Source: UTCHB3 sp964431385 (GTDB taxonomy: Bacteria > Bacteroidota > Ignavibacteria > Ignavibacteriales > Ignavibacteriaceae). From it: a stretch of 64,000 bases of DNA. The DNA is taken from assembly GCA_964431385.1 (NCBI GenBank), contig CAYSJM010000009.1, forward strand, positions 1-64,000, in the 5' to 3' direction. Made by a program: the position numbers and the translations under genes. Below the pieces are notes generated by a model, which saw only the letters and a program-made list of their open reading frames with translations, was not told the origin of the DNA and did no database searches. Positions 7,558-16,600 of this stretch are shown piece after piece (position 1 is the first letter of the stretch; each line of letters starts with the position of its first letter).

Positions 7558-9464
7558 GTAAATTTTTCAAATTCTTAATTGTTTGTGTATGCTTCACATC
7601 TACTGTGTTTTCACAATATGAGAGTGATTCAACAAGTTCTTATTTGTTCCCTGTTCTGAAGCAAAATTCAATCTCTACTGTATTTAATAAAGAATTAAGT
7701 ATTTATTCTCTCATCACAAATATCGACTATGCTGCATCTATTGGGAGGCTCAACCTAAAACTGAATGAGAATCTTAATTCTTCTCTTCTAAAATACTCCG
7801 GCTCTAATACCACCCGTGACGAAAATGTGTTTAAACTCTCGGGAGATTATAAGTTTGACGACTATTTTAATCCGGGTGCACTAATCAGCAGTAAAATCTA
7901 CAGTGATTCAAGAACAACGGACATAAACACCGCAGCATCCAATTATGGAATTTTGTACAATCGTGCTTTGATTGAAAATCTTGTTGATGTTCTCCCCTTT
8001 GCCGGGTATATCGAGGATGTTCAATCGGGTATATCAAATAGAGGGGGTATTTACGGGATACAAGCTGGATTGGATAAGACCATGATTTCCGAGTTCCTCG
8101 TAGGTGCAGGATTTCTCTTTAGAAATGAAGATATCAGCCCCCGAAAGAATACGATAAGAGATTTTAAAGCGACAATCGAAAACTTTGTCGAATCCGGCAT
8201 CCAAAACCGATTTGCCTTCAATTATCACGAATCTGGAAGGGATTTTTTCTTCGATGCCGACACTTCATTGCGGGCTATATTCCTTATAGAAAAGAATCTT
8301 CAAAGGAGAAATGATAAACAGATAAGCTTTTCGGATGAATTTCTCTATAGCGATTTACTAAAAAATCTCTCACTGACTTTCCGCCTTAATTTTGCTGATA
8401 GAGTCGTTGAGCGGACAACTAAATATAAACTTCCGGGCGACCGCTTCCCAACCTCTTTTGATTCACAAATAGAAGAGTTAAAATTTGACTTGGGAACAGG
8501 GATCAACTATCTTTCTGAGACTCTCGATCTTAAGTTGTTTGCAAGTTATGCAGAACGAAATGAGAAATTTCTTTTGCTCAATCCCGCAGATGCAAGTCCT
8601 GATTATTTTGAGCAAAGGCAAAAAAATGAAGGGATTAAGAATAACATAGCATCACAGGTTTTTCTCTCATTTAATGGTGCTTATCTTTTAAGTCAATTTG
8701 ATAGAATAGATTTAAGTCTGTCGCACTTCAAACTACGATATGACACACCTTCTCTTGATAATATTGACGAACGGGACGAACTTCTCTCTCAACTCAGGAC
8801 ACGCTACACAAGAACAATTAATTCAAATCTGTCGCTTTTTGCGGGCTTTGATTTTTCTTACGGTAAGTTGGTTTACATTCTCGCAGCAAGAAGCTCAAAC
8901 AATAATACGAATCGTATTTTTAAGCTGAATACGGGGTATAATTATTCGTCGGGAAGTGTTCGAAATTATGGAACATTCGAAATAATTGCAAATTATCTCG
9001 TTTACGATTTTGAAGATTTGAATCCGGGATTTAAGAGTTTCAGTTTTAGACAGATTTCTCTTGTCGATTCTGCAAATATTGCGATCTCAAATAACTTAAA
9101 TTTTGAGTTTACCGGATTTTACAAATTGAGTGAGCAGGGAGACTTAAGATGGAATGAGTACAAAATAAAACCCAGCCGAGAAATTAGAGAGTTACTCTTC
9201 CTCCCGGCATTGGTTACTTCTGTTGGTAATTACACTTTTAAGGTGGGGTTACGATACTATTCTTATCATTCGGATATCATCCTGAATGGAGAAAATAAGG
9301 AAGAAAATTTTTACATTGGGGTTGCCCCTCTTACAGAAATAAGTGCCCTCTTTTATAACTCATTTTTGCTCTCAATTAAGGGATGGTATGAACAAATTGA
9401 TTCAAAAGCGAATAATAGACGGTATTTAACCACTTTAAATCTAAATGTGAAGTGGTTTCTTTGA
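7554..9464 (+). CDS. Predicted outer-membrane beta-barrel protein, unknown function
   Basis: The protein has an N-terminal signal peptide (about 20 residues, ending at TVFSQ). The rest consists of alternating hydrophobic/polar strands rich in Tyr, Phe, Asn and Ser, and the C-terminus ends in strand-like LNVKWFL; this is the pattern of an outer-membrane beta-barrel. I recognise no named family. Translation begins at a TTG that shares bases with the stop of the preceding lipoprotein gene (TTGA overlap), which argues for a coupled barrel/lipoprotein pair. At 636 aa it would be a barrel of many strands. Transport, adhesion or polymer export are all possible. Confidence 0.7.
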   Translation: MSKFFKFLIVCVCFTSTVFSQYESDSTSSYLFPVLKQNSISTVFNKELSIYSLITNIDYAASIGRLNLKLNENLNSSLLKYSGSNTTRDENVFKLSGDYKFDDYFNPGALISSKIYSDSRTTDINTAASNYGILYNRALIENLVDVLPFAGYIEDVQSGISNRGGIYGIQAGLDKTMISEFLVGAGFLFRNEDISPRKNTIRDFKATIENFVESGIQNRFAFNYHESGRDFFFDADTSLRAIFLIEKNLQRRNDKQISFSDEFLYSDLLKNLSLTFRLNFADRVVERTTKYKLPGDRFPTSFDSQIEELKFDLGTGINYLSETLDLKLFASYAERNEKFLLLNPADASPDYFEQRQKNEGIKNNIASQVFLSFNGAYLLSQFDRIDLSLSHFKLRYDTPSLDNIDERDELLSQLRTRYTRTINSNLSLFAGFDFSYGKLVYILAARSSNNNTNRIFKLNTGYNYSSGSVRNYGTFEIIANYLVYDFEDLNPGFKSFSFRQISLVDSANIAISNNLNFEFTGFYKLSEQGDLRWNEYKIKPSREIRELLFLPALVTSVGNYTFKVGLRYYSYHSDIILNGENKEENFYIGVAPLTEISALFYNSFLLSIKGWYEQIDSKANNRRYLTTLNLNVKWFL

Positions 9465-9522
9465 ATTTTGGGCTTGAAATCAAGTTTATTTTTATTATTT
9501 TGCAATAAAAAAAACAGAGTTA

Positions 9523-9933
9523 GTGGAAACAAAAAAGTTTATTCTGGAATTACAAAGCGTCCCCGACAATCTTTATACAGTCGAGGAATTTGTTCTCAAA
9601 ATTGCCGAGGAAATGGCAATAGAAGAGGACAAACTTTATGGTATTATGCTCTCAGTTTCTGAAGCCACTACCAATGCCATATTCCATGCAAATAAACAAA
9701 ATCCGGAGAAGACTGTTACAATCTGTATCACGGTTTCTGAGGGGCTGTTTGTGGTCTCGATAAAAGACCAAGGTCCCGGCTTCAATCCGACTTCAATCCC
9801 AGACCCTACCAAACCTGAAAACTTACTAAAAGACTCGGGCAGAGGTCTCTTCCTTATGAGAATCTATTCAAAATCACTTAGTTTCAATCCATCTCCCTTA
9901 GGTACCGAAACCGTCCTCGAATTCGAAATTTAA
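9523..9933 (+). CDS. RsbW-like anti-sigma factor serine/threonine kinase
   Basis: A single-domain GHKL ATPase of the anti-sigma regulatory kinase family. The N box is LSVSEATTNAIFHA (Glu47, Asn51), the G1 box is DQGPGF (Asp82-Phe87), and the G2 box is SGRGLFLM near residue 106. Such proteins bind a sigma factor or phosphorylate a STAS anti-anti-sigma partner. Neither partner is beside it, which is common in this lineage. Start is GTG at 9523 (136 aa, usual length). It follows the barrel gene by 58 bp and shares a bidirectional terminator with the convergent T9SS gene. Confidence 0.85.
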   Translation: METKKFILELQSVPDNLYTVEEFVLKIAEEMAIEEDKLYGIMLSVSEATTNAIFHANKQNPEKTVTICITVSEGLFVVSIKDQGPGFNPTSIPDPTKPENLLKDSGRGLFLMRIYSKSLSFNPSPLGTETVLEFEI

Positions 9934-9986
9934 TATCCCTTTATAACCAAATTCCCCTATCGACAAAAAATCCCTTTAAATAAAAA

Positions 9987-10016
9987 AAGCTGCCCCATTT
10001 CTGAGACAGCTTTTTT
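9987..10016. terminator. Bidirectional terminator, conserved element copy 1
   Basis: The stem AAGCTG/CAGCTT encloses a 14-base partly paired loop, with T-runs outside on both strands. It ends the RsbW-like gene on the plus strand and the T9SS gene at 10104 on the minus strand. The whole core, loop included, is identical to that at 13541-13566 and nearly so at 59550-59577. Confidence 0.85.
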
Positions 10017-10023
10017 AAATATC

Positions 10024-10058
10024 AGGTATTAAGTATTAGGTATTAGGTATTAGGTATT
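10024..10058. repeat. Heptamer tandem repeat AGGTATT x5
   Basis: Five contiguous 7-bp units (AGGTATT, one AAGTATT variant) lie between the terminator and the end of the T9SS gene. The same array recurs at 13577-13611. Confidence 0.85.
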
Positions 10059-10063
10059 AATTT

Positions 10064-10091
10064 CATACTTCACACTTCACACTTCATACTT
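10064..10091. repeat. Heptamer tandem repeat CATACTT x4
   Basis: Four contiguous 7-bp units (CATACTT, with two CACACTT variants) lie just after the T9SS stop codon in gene direction. The same unit occurs five times at 13618-13652. Confidence 0.85.
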
Positions 10092-10103
10092 TATTTTTAA
10101 TAC

Positions 10104-13100
10104 CTATTTAACAAGGATCATCTTCTTTACTGAAGAGAACTTGTCAGCCTGAATCTTGTAGATATAGGTACCTGAAGACATTTTATATTTTGCAGCATCC
10201 ATATCAACAAAATGATATCCGGCATTCAAGAAACCTGAAACAAGGGTTGCTATTTTCTGACCGGAAATGTCGAATACTTCGAGAGTAACATTAGCTGCTG
10301 TCGGAATTGCAAAATTGATTCTTGTTGAAGGGTTAAATGGATTAGGATAGTTCTGGCTTAAATCGAATGCAGTTGGAACACCAACTTCAACTTCGACAGC
10401 GTCAAAAGTCTGGGTTGAACCATCAAAATCGATCTGTCTTAATCTGTAGGAGTATTTTCCTGCTGCAAGATTTTTCTCTGAGAATGAATATGTCTTGGTT
10501 GTGGTTGAAGTACCGGCAGCTTTTACAGTTCCGGTTTCTGTCCACTCGCCACCCGAAATTTTTCTTTCAACAATGAACTGATTTGAGTTTGTCTCAGTCG
10601 CGGTTGACCAGGCAAGATTAACATTGTTTTTGTCCGTTGTAACGGTAAACGATGTAAGTTCAACAGGAACGATCGTAACAACTTGAGCCTGATTTGAATA
10701 AGCAGAATTAATCTGTCCATTGAAAGCTCTAATTCTGTAAGTATAAGAAGTTGAGCCTTGAATTGAAGAATCTCTAACAGAAGTTGCACCGGCAATGAGA
10801 GTCTTAATTACAGAATAACTATTAACGCTTGAAGAGTCACCATCTTTACGCTCAAGATAAAAACCTTGTTCGTTACCTGAATTATCAGTCCAGCTTAACT
10901 GCACATAAAATGGATTGTTGCTTGTTGCAGCAAGATTTGATGGAGCATTCACTTCATTAGTGAATTCTTCGGCACCAATATCAGGTGTATTAGCATTTCT
11001 GAAGTTTCCAAAATAGTCAGTGGTAATACCGGCAATTGGAAGTGCACCAGCGTTAGCCTGGGTAGGCATTCCTGTGTTGATCCTTGGATTAACGGGAGCT
11101 GCATAACTAACAAATGGCACTAATTCAGTAACAGCGAAAGTATCTCTCGGAGCTACAGCAGCTTTGTAGTCAGCAAGTGTTACATAGTCTGTAGCTGCAT
11201 TGTATGCAATAACATCAAGGGTCTGGGCAGTGTCAGCATAGAGGAGGTTATTGTTGGTTGTTGCAGCGAGTTTAAGGAAGTTTGCACCTGATGAAGCGAA
11301 GAGAACTGAAGTTCTTCCGGTTCCCCCTTGGGTCATATTTACCAGAACATTATTTCTCAAATCAAGAACGCCGGTTCCAAAGTTACCCCAGAAGAGGTTT
11401 GTTGAGTGCATTGCCGCAAGAGTAGGAGCAGTGTTGCCATCAAGGAATACAGTGTTGTAGTAAACATTGTAAGTTACCGCACCGGCAGTTGCCTGAAGGT
11501 TCATACCATGGATCGCAGGACCTGTAGCAGTACCCGAAGCAGTTGACCTTGGGGCTCTAAGATCGTAGATATAACTGTTCTGAATAGTGGTTACATTCGC
11601 ACCTGTAGCGAAACCATTGTTTAACTGCAATCCAAAGGCTCTACCCGTTGTGCTGCCATTGCTGTAAATATCCCTGACAAGACACTTGTCGATAAGGAGC
11701 GTAGAGTTCAGACCCAACTGTTGGATATCCATACCAACTGCAAGACTGGTAGTTGGTGTGGTTCCATCAGACCAGATACCTTCAATGCTAACATTTCTAA
11801 TAACAATGTTACCCGAAATATGATCAGTAGCAGAGTTGGCAGGGTTTAGTCTAATACCATAAACACCATTTGTAACCATAACAGAAGCTTTGATGTTGTA
11901 TATCTTTACATTCTCTATAGTCGGGTTAAATTCAGCATTCATTTCTATAGTTCTGATATCTGCTGCAGCACCTGAGTTAATGTTCACATTTCTGAATTCG
12001 CAGAAACCACCATTAACACCGATGATACGGTTGCCTCTGTCAGGGTTCGTAACACCTGCAAAGCCGTACATTTGAACCGCTGCTCTCCAGAAATCTTCAA
12101 TTATGGTATTCTGAATTGTATTGTAGCTGTTTGCACCGAGAGTGTCTGTAGTGTTGGTTCCTTGTGTACCAAATCTGATACCAACGGCACCTGCATTTGG
12201 CTGACCACTCATTGCGTTTAGATCGATGAGGCAATTATTAATTGTGTTGTATTTTGCACCAACAAATGAAGCAACGCCTGCAACAGGATAAACTGCATTA
12301 CGCATTAGAACTCCCATGTTGAACTTGGTGCGGGTTGTCAGGTTGTCGAGGTTGTCAATCATTTGAATATTTTCGATGGTGACATATTGGGAACCTTCAA
12401 GTCTTACAAAAGCATCACCTGAAGCTGCGCCAGGAGCGGTAGTTGAATAACTGCCATTTCTTGGTGAAAGAACTACGGTACCTGCAGTGGTGAGTTTAAT
12501 GGTATTCGTAGATGAAGTACCGGCAACATTTATAAGATGGAATACATCATCATAAGTTCCTGAGACAACATTCATTGTAACTTGACCCGACACACCATTA
12601 CGGTTTAATGCCATGGCTGCATCGCTAAGTGTAGCAAAGTTTCCACCTGCTCCAACAGTGTAGTTACCGGAAAGAGGAGCCGGAGTCGTTGGAGTAAATC
12701 TCAGACGAATGCCGTTTTCGGGAATAATCTGGATAAAGTTGAATTCACTCCCCATAGTTTGATGCCATGATCTGGCTCCAACAACACCTGCAGGATTAAC
12801 GGAAAGGAATTGTCCTGTTGCCTGATTGGCAGTGAGGATGGTAAGTGAGTTTGAAAGTCCAATGGAAGCAGAAGTATTTTTTCCTGCATCAGGAATCGTA
12901 CTGTTACCATAAACGAACTCAATAAGGTTGGTTGTTTCGTAAAGTTTTACCTGAAACTCAGCATTTGGTACAGTATTGTTATATGGAGCTCTCATCTGTC
13001 TCCATTCAACAGTCAGAACTCTATTTGGAGCACTACCCGTTACAAGGTAAGTGATTTGCGATGAATCGGCTGCAGACATATCGTCCCAAAAAGGAGCCAC

Positions 13101-13415
13101 AACTTTTCTTGTTGTTCCGTTCAAAGCATTAGTCGATGATGCACTTGTAAGATTGTTTCCAAATCTAAGAATACCGTTTGTCGTTACTTGAAATGTATCC
13201 TGGGATTCACCATTGTATGTGAATGGGAAACCTATAAGGACCGGGGCAGTGTAACCTTCGTCACCTTGAGTTGCACCCATGGTCCAGGTAAATTGATTCC
13301 CACCGACTACCGGTGTAAAAGTGGTTGCATCCGTGCTGAAAGCATATTTGATCTGTGCAAAAGAAACAGATCCCACTACAGCAAAGAATAAAAACAGTGT
13401 AACAAGTTTTTTCAT
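10104..13415 (-). CDS. Secreted T9SS cargo with parallel beta-helix and Fn3 domain
   Basis: A large cell-surface or extracellular protein. The order is: signal peptide MKKLVTLFLF to about residue 21; a beta-sandwich region (25-240); a right-handed beta-helix-like region (about 260-820) with repeated short turns such as NTINNCLID and NTIQNTIIEDF; one Fn3 domain (about 830-920); a conserved VELTSF...ATETNS module; and the type A T9SS sorting domain (about 1015-1103) with LSQNYPNPFNPST and a terminal KKMILVK. I chose the ATG at 13415 because AAGGA lies upstream; an earlier in-frame ATG (13430) adds five residues. Polysaccharide binding or cleavage is possible from the helix, but no catalytic motif is clear. 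Confidence 0.88.
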   Translation of the reverse strand: MKKLVTLFLFFAVVGSVSFAQIKYAFSTDATTFTPVVGGNQFTWTMGATQGDEGYTAPVLIGFPFTYNGESQDTFQVTTNGILRFGNNLTSASSTNALNGTTRKVVAPFWDDMSAADSSQITYLVTGSAPNRVLTVEWRQMRAPYNNTVPNAEFQVKLYETTNLIEFVYGNSTIPDAGKNTSASIGLSNSLTILTANQATGQFLSVNPAGVVGARSWHQTMGSEFNFIQIIPENGIRLRFTPTTPAPLSGNYTVGAGGNFATLSDAAMALNRNGVSGQVTMNVVSGTYDDVFHLINVAGTSSTNTIKLTTAGTVVLSPRNGSYSTTAPGAASGDAFVRLEGSQYVTIENIQMIDNLDNLTTRTKFNMGVLMRNAVYPVAGVASFVGAKYNTINNCLIDLNAMSGQPNAGAVGIRFGTQGTNTTDTLGANSYNTIQNTIIEDFWRAAVQMYGFAGVTNPDRGNRIIGVNGGFCEFRNVNINSGAAADIRTIEMNAEFNPTIENVKIYNIKASVMVTNGVYGIRLNPANSATDHISGNIVIRNVSIEGIWSDGTTPTTSLAVGMDIQQLGLNSTLLIDKCLVRDIYSNGSTTGRAFGLQLNNGFATGANVTTIQNSYIYDLRAPRSTASGTATGPAIHGMNLQATAGAVTYNVYYNTVFLDGNTAPTLAAMHSTNLFWGNFGTGVLDLRNNVLVNMTQGGTGRTSVLFASSGANFLKLAATTNNNLLYADTAQTLDVIAYNAATDYVTLADYKAAVAPRDTFAVTELVPFVSYAAPVNPRINTGMPTQANAGALPIAGITTDYFGNFRNANTPDIGAEEFTNEVNAPSNLAATSNNPFYVQLSWTDNSGNEQGFYLERKDGDSSSVNSYSVIKTLIAGATSVRDSSIQGSTSYTYRIRAFNGQINSAYSNQAQVVTIVPVELTSFTVTTDKNNVNLAWSTATETNSNQFIVERKISGGEWTETGTVKAAGTSTTTKTYSFSEKNLAAGKYSYRLRQIDFDGSTQTFDAVEVEVGVPTAFDLSQNYPNPFNPSTRINFAIPTAANVTLEVFDISGQKIATLVSGFLNAGYHFVDMDAAKYKMSSGTYIYKIQADKFSSVKKMILVK

Positions 13416-13531
13416 AACTCGTTCCTTCATTTTGTTGATTTTGATTAGTTATTGATAATCTTTTGGAGATAAAATAAATCTATTCCTTAACATGCAACTT
13501 AAGCAATATTTATAATGTATCAAGTGATTTA

Positions 13532-13566
13532 AACAAAAAAAAGCTGCCCCATTTCTGAGACAGCTT
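13532..13566 (-). terminator. Terminator, conserved element copy 2
   Basis: This core is identical to the one at 9987-10012: stem AAGCTG/CAGCTT with the same 14-base interior, followed on the minus strand by eight T. It ends the 1907-aa T9SS gene. Confidence 0.85.
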
Positions 13567-13576
13567 AAAAATTATC

Positions 13577-13611
13577 AGGTATTAGGTATTAAGTATTAGG
13601 TATCAGGTATT
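13577..13611. repeat. Heptamer tandem repeat AGGTATT x5
   Basis: Five 7-bp units (with AAGTATT and AGGTATC variants) sit in the same order and position as at 10024-10058. Confidence 0.85.
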
Positions 13612-13617
13612 ATTTTT

Positions 13618-13652
13618 CATACTTCATACTTCATACTTCATACTTCATACTT
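13618..13652. repeat. Heptamer tandem repeat CATACTT x5, reaching into the stop codon
   Basis: Five perfect CATACTT units; the last one covers two bases of the TAA stop of the T9SS gene. In gene direction the unit is AAGTATG. Confidence 0.88.
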
Positions 13653-16600
13653 ATTTCATCAGGATCATCTTCTTGGTAGAAGTGAACTGACCAGCGGATA
13701 ATTTATAGAGATAAATACCCGATGAGAGACCAAACTTCTGTGCGTCGATGTCAGTTGTGTGATATCCTGCTGCAAAGTAACCAGAGATTACAGTAGCAAC
13801 CTTCTGACCCGATATATCGAAGACTTCGAGAGTTACATTCGTTGCTGTTGGCAATGAGAAGTTAACTCTTGTGCTTGGATTAAACGGATTAGGATAGTTC
13901 TGACTCAAGTCGAACGAAGCAGGTGTTCCAACTTCAACTTCAACCGCGGCGAAAGTTGTAGTTGTACCATCAAGATCAACTTGTCTTAATCTATATGAAT
14001 ATTTCCCTGAGGAGACATTCTTATCGATAAACGAGTAAGATCTTGGTGAGGTAGCTGTACCGGCAGCTTTAACAGAACCGGCTGATTCCCAACTTCCTTT
14101 ACTTGATTTTCTCTCAACAACAAACTCTGATGAATTTGTCTCTGTAGCAGTCGCCCATGCGATGTTCACATTAGTGCCTGTGGCTGTTGCAGTGAAAGAA
14201 GTAAGTTCGACAGGAACAGTATTCAACAGTTTGTAAGCACCAAAACCGTTGTTCGAAGAAAGAACAAAGACTGTGATACTGTTATCAGAGTTGAACATGT
14301 AAGCAACATCGCCTGTTCCGTTGGCATTGGCATTAGTACCAAGTCCTGGTGTTTTACCATAGAATGATCCTTGTTTTGGATCACCATTAGGAATTTTTGC
14401 CATGAAACCATTTTCGTTACCGGCACCGTAGGCAAACGATACGATATATTCGTCGTTAGCTCTGTTTACAGAACCGAGATACTGGATGGAGTTTGATCCT
14501 GTTGCAATTACAGTACCGGGGAGAGTGTCAAGAATAGCACCGTTAGCTGCATATTTCATAACATTCTTACCGGCTGCATTATAATAGAATGTACCGTCAG
14601 GAAGTGGTGCTACTGAAGCAGAACCACCAAACGCACCATTGCTCAAGGTTATAATCTCAGGAACAGGGTTGAAAGCACCGTTGCTCATCGAGAATTTGTA
14701 AACCTTTGCATTGGCAGCATCAGCAGCCCATATTACAGCAGTGTTGTTGTAGAAGTTACCCGTAACTCTAAACTTGTCACCAAGTCTTGTGTTTGGTGTA
14801 ACAGGTGGTACAACATAGGTCATAGCAAGAACAGGTGTTGATGTGAGTTTATCCCACATGTAAACTTTCCAGTCTTGAGCTGTAACAGTTGAACCAACAA
14901 CATTGGAAGCGAGTATCTTACCATCGTAAGTAACTTCGATGTCGTTTATAACGATAAGACCGCCACTGATTATTGCATCCATTGTGAGTGTACCTGCATC
15001 ACTACCGTTTGCAGGATCAACAACTCTGACACTATTGCCACCATTTCTGGATACAACAAACAATCTGCTAACCTTTGCACCTGTTCCATCATCCACTAAA
15101 CCATAAGCAAAGCCTCTTTCATAATTGATTGTTGAGAACCATGAAGGAAGTGAACCTTGACTTTGTGATTTTTCCCACAAAGTGCTGTAAACTGGTGGTG
15201 GTGGAGGTGTGTAAGGAATACCTACAGGACGCATAGTCCATGCATAAGGAACGGAGCTAAGCACTAATGGGAACCATGTTGTACCACCATCCGATGAACC
15301 AAAGCTTCTGCCCGGTTTAGGGATTGTACCTGCATGAGCACCCATCGGGAACTGAATTGTAGCCACGAAAGAAATACTTACCCAAAAATCACTTCCTGAG
15401 AGGAATGTTGGGGCGTCATCACCTAAAGGAAGAGTAACGAGTTGAGGTGATGTACCGGCATTAATGTAGTTTTCGCCTGCAAAACTCTTTGTATAGAGTA
15501 CTGCACCTGGAGCGAGCGTATCTGCACCGGCTGCCCAAACTTTAACAACGATTGAATCAACAGAAGCTTCGTTTCTGTAGATAGCATCGATGTTAGCAAG
15601 ACGCATATTCTGTCCTGCTGTGAATCTTACTCCTGCAGTCATTGGAAGATTGTTTGTTCCAAATCCAACAGAGGTAATAGGGTTATTTTCGTAGTCATCA
15701 TTTTTCACTACAATTCCTGAATCAGGATATACTCTTACCTTGAAGTTCGCCAATGAATCATTTGAGGAGACGGAGTCACCAACAGATGTTACAAAAGCTC
15801 TTGCGGTAAATGTACCTCTTGAGGTTGCAGTGAACATGAAAGGAATAAGGTCGGTTCCACCAATTGTGCCAATACCGGGTCTGTTAACCGGTGTGGCAGG
15901 TGTACCATTAAAATTTGCACCAACTGTGAATGCCGGTCCGGTTGAACCGAGGCGTTTTACTGTTGCGTTAAGATAAACAGGAAGCAGCCCTGCAAGATCA
16001 GTTGTTGGAATCTCGGAGAACATAACTTTACTGTTATTTACATTGGTTGATGGTTTACCAATACCATCGAAGGAAATCGTCATTTCAGGATTTTTCTTCG
16101 AGATTTTGATGTCACCGATTTTTTCAGCCGGGGTGCCTGAAGACTGATTGAATGAAACCACAGAGTAATCAACCGGTTTCAGGGCAGAAATGGTGATATC
16201 GTCGAGATCGAGAAGCCACTGATCGGGAACTGAATAAGACTGGAATCCGAAATAGTATGTTCCGTTAGCCGGAGCAACAAAGAATACCGCGTTGTTTTCA
16301 TAGACGGCATTTGTAATGTTCGGATGATCAGCAAGTACTTCAGTTAAACTGTCAGCAGTCTGAGCTCTTCCTGCAGCCACTTTAAGCTTTTCAGGATAAC
16401 CTGCTTGTGCTTTGTACCAGTAGGAAATCTGAACCGCTTGTCCCGCGGTCATTTGGAGACCCGGAGTGATTACCCAGTCGTTACCGGGGAGAGTACCGCT
16501 GTAGGTATAACGGGCGTGGCCAACACCGGACTTTGGCTGAGCAGTGGCTCTTGTCCAAGTTGTACCGCCATTCTTGTCTTCCCTTGCCCATCCGGTTGGC

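Noticed and set aside
10024..13652. CRISPR array
   Set aside because: The repeats are 7 bp, contiguous and without spacers; no cas gene is in the window.
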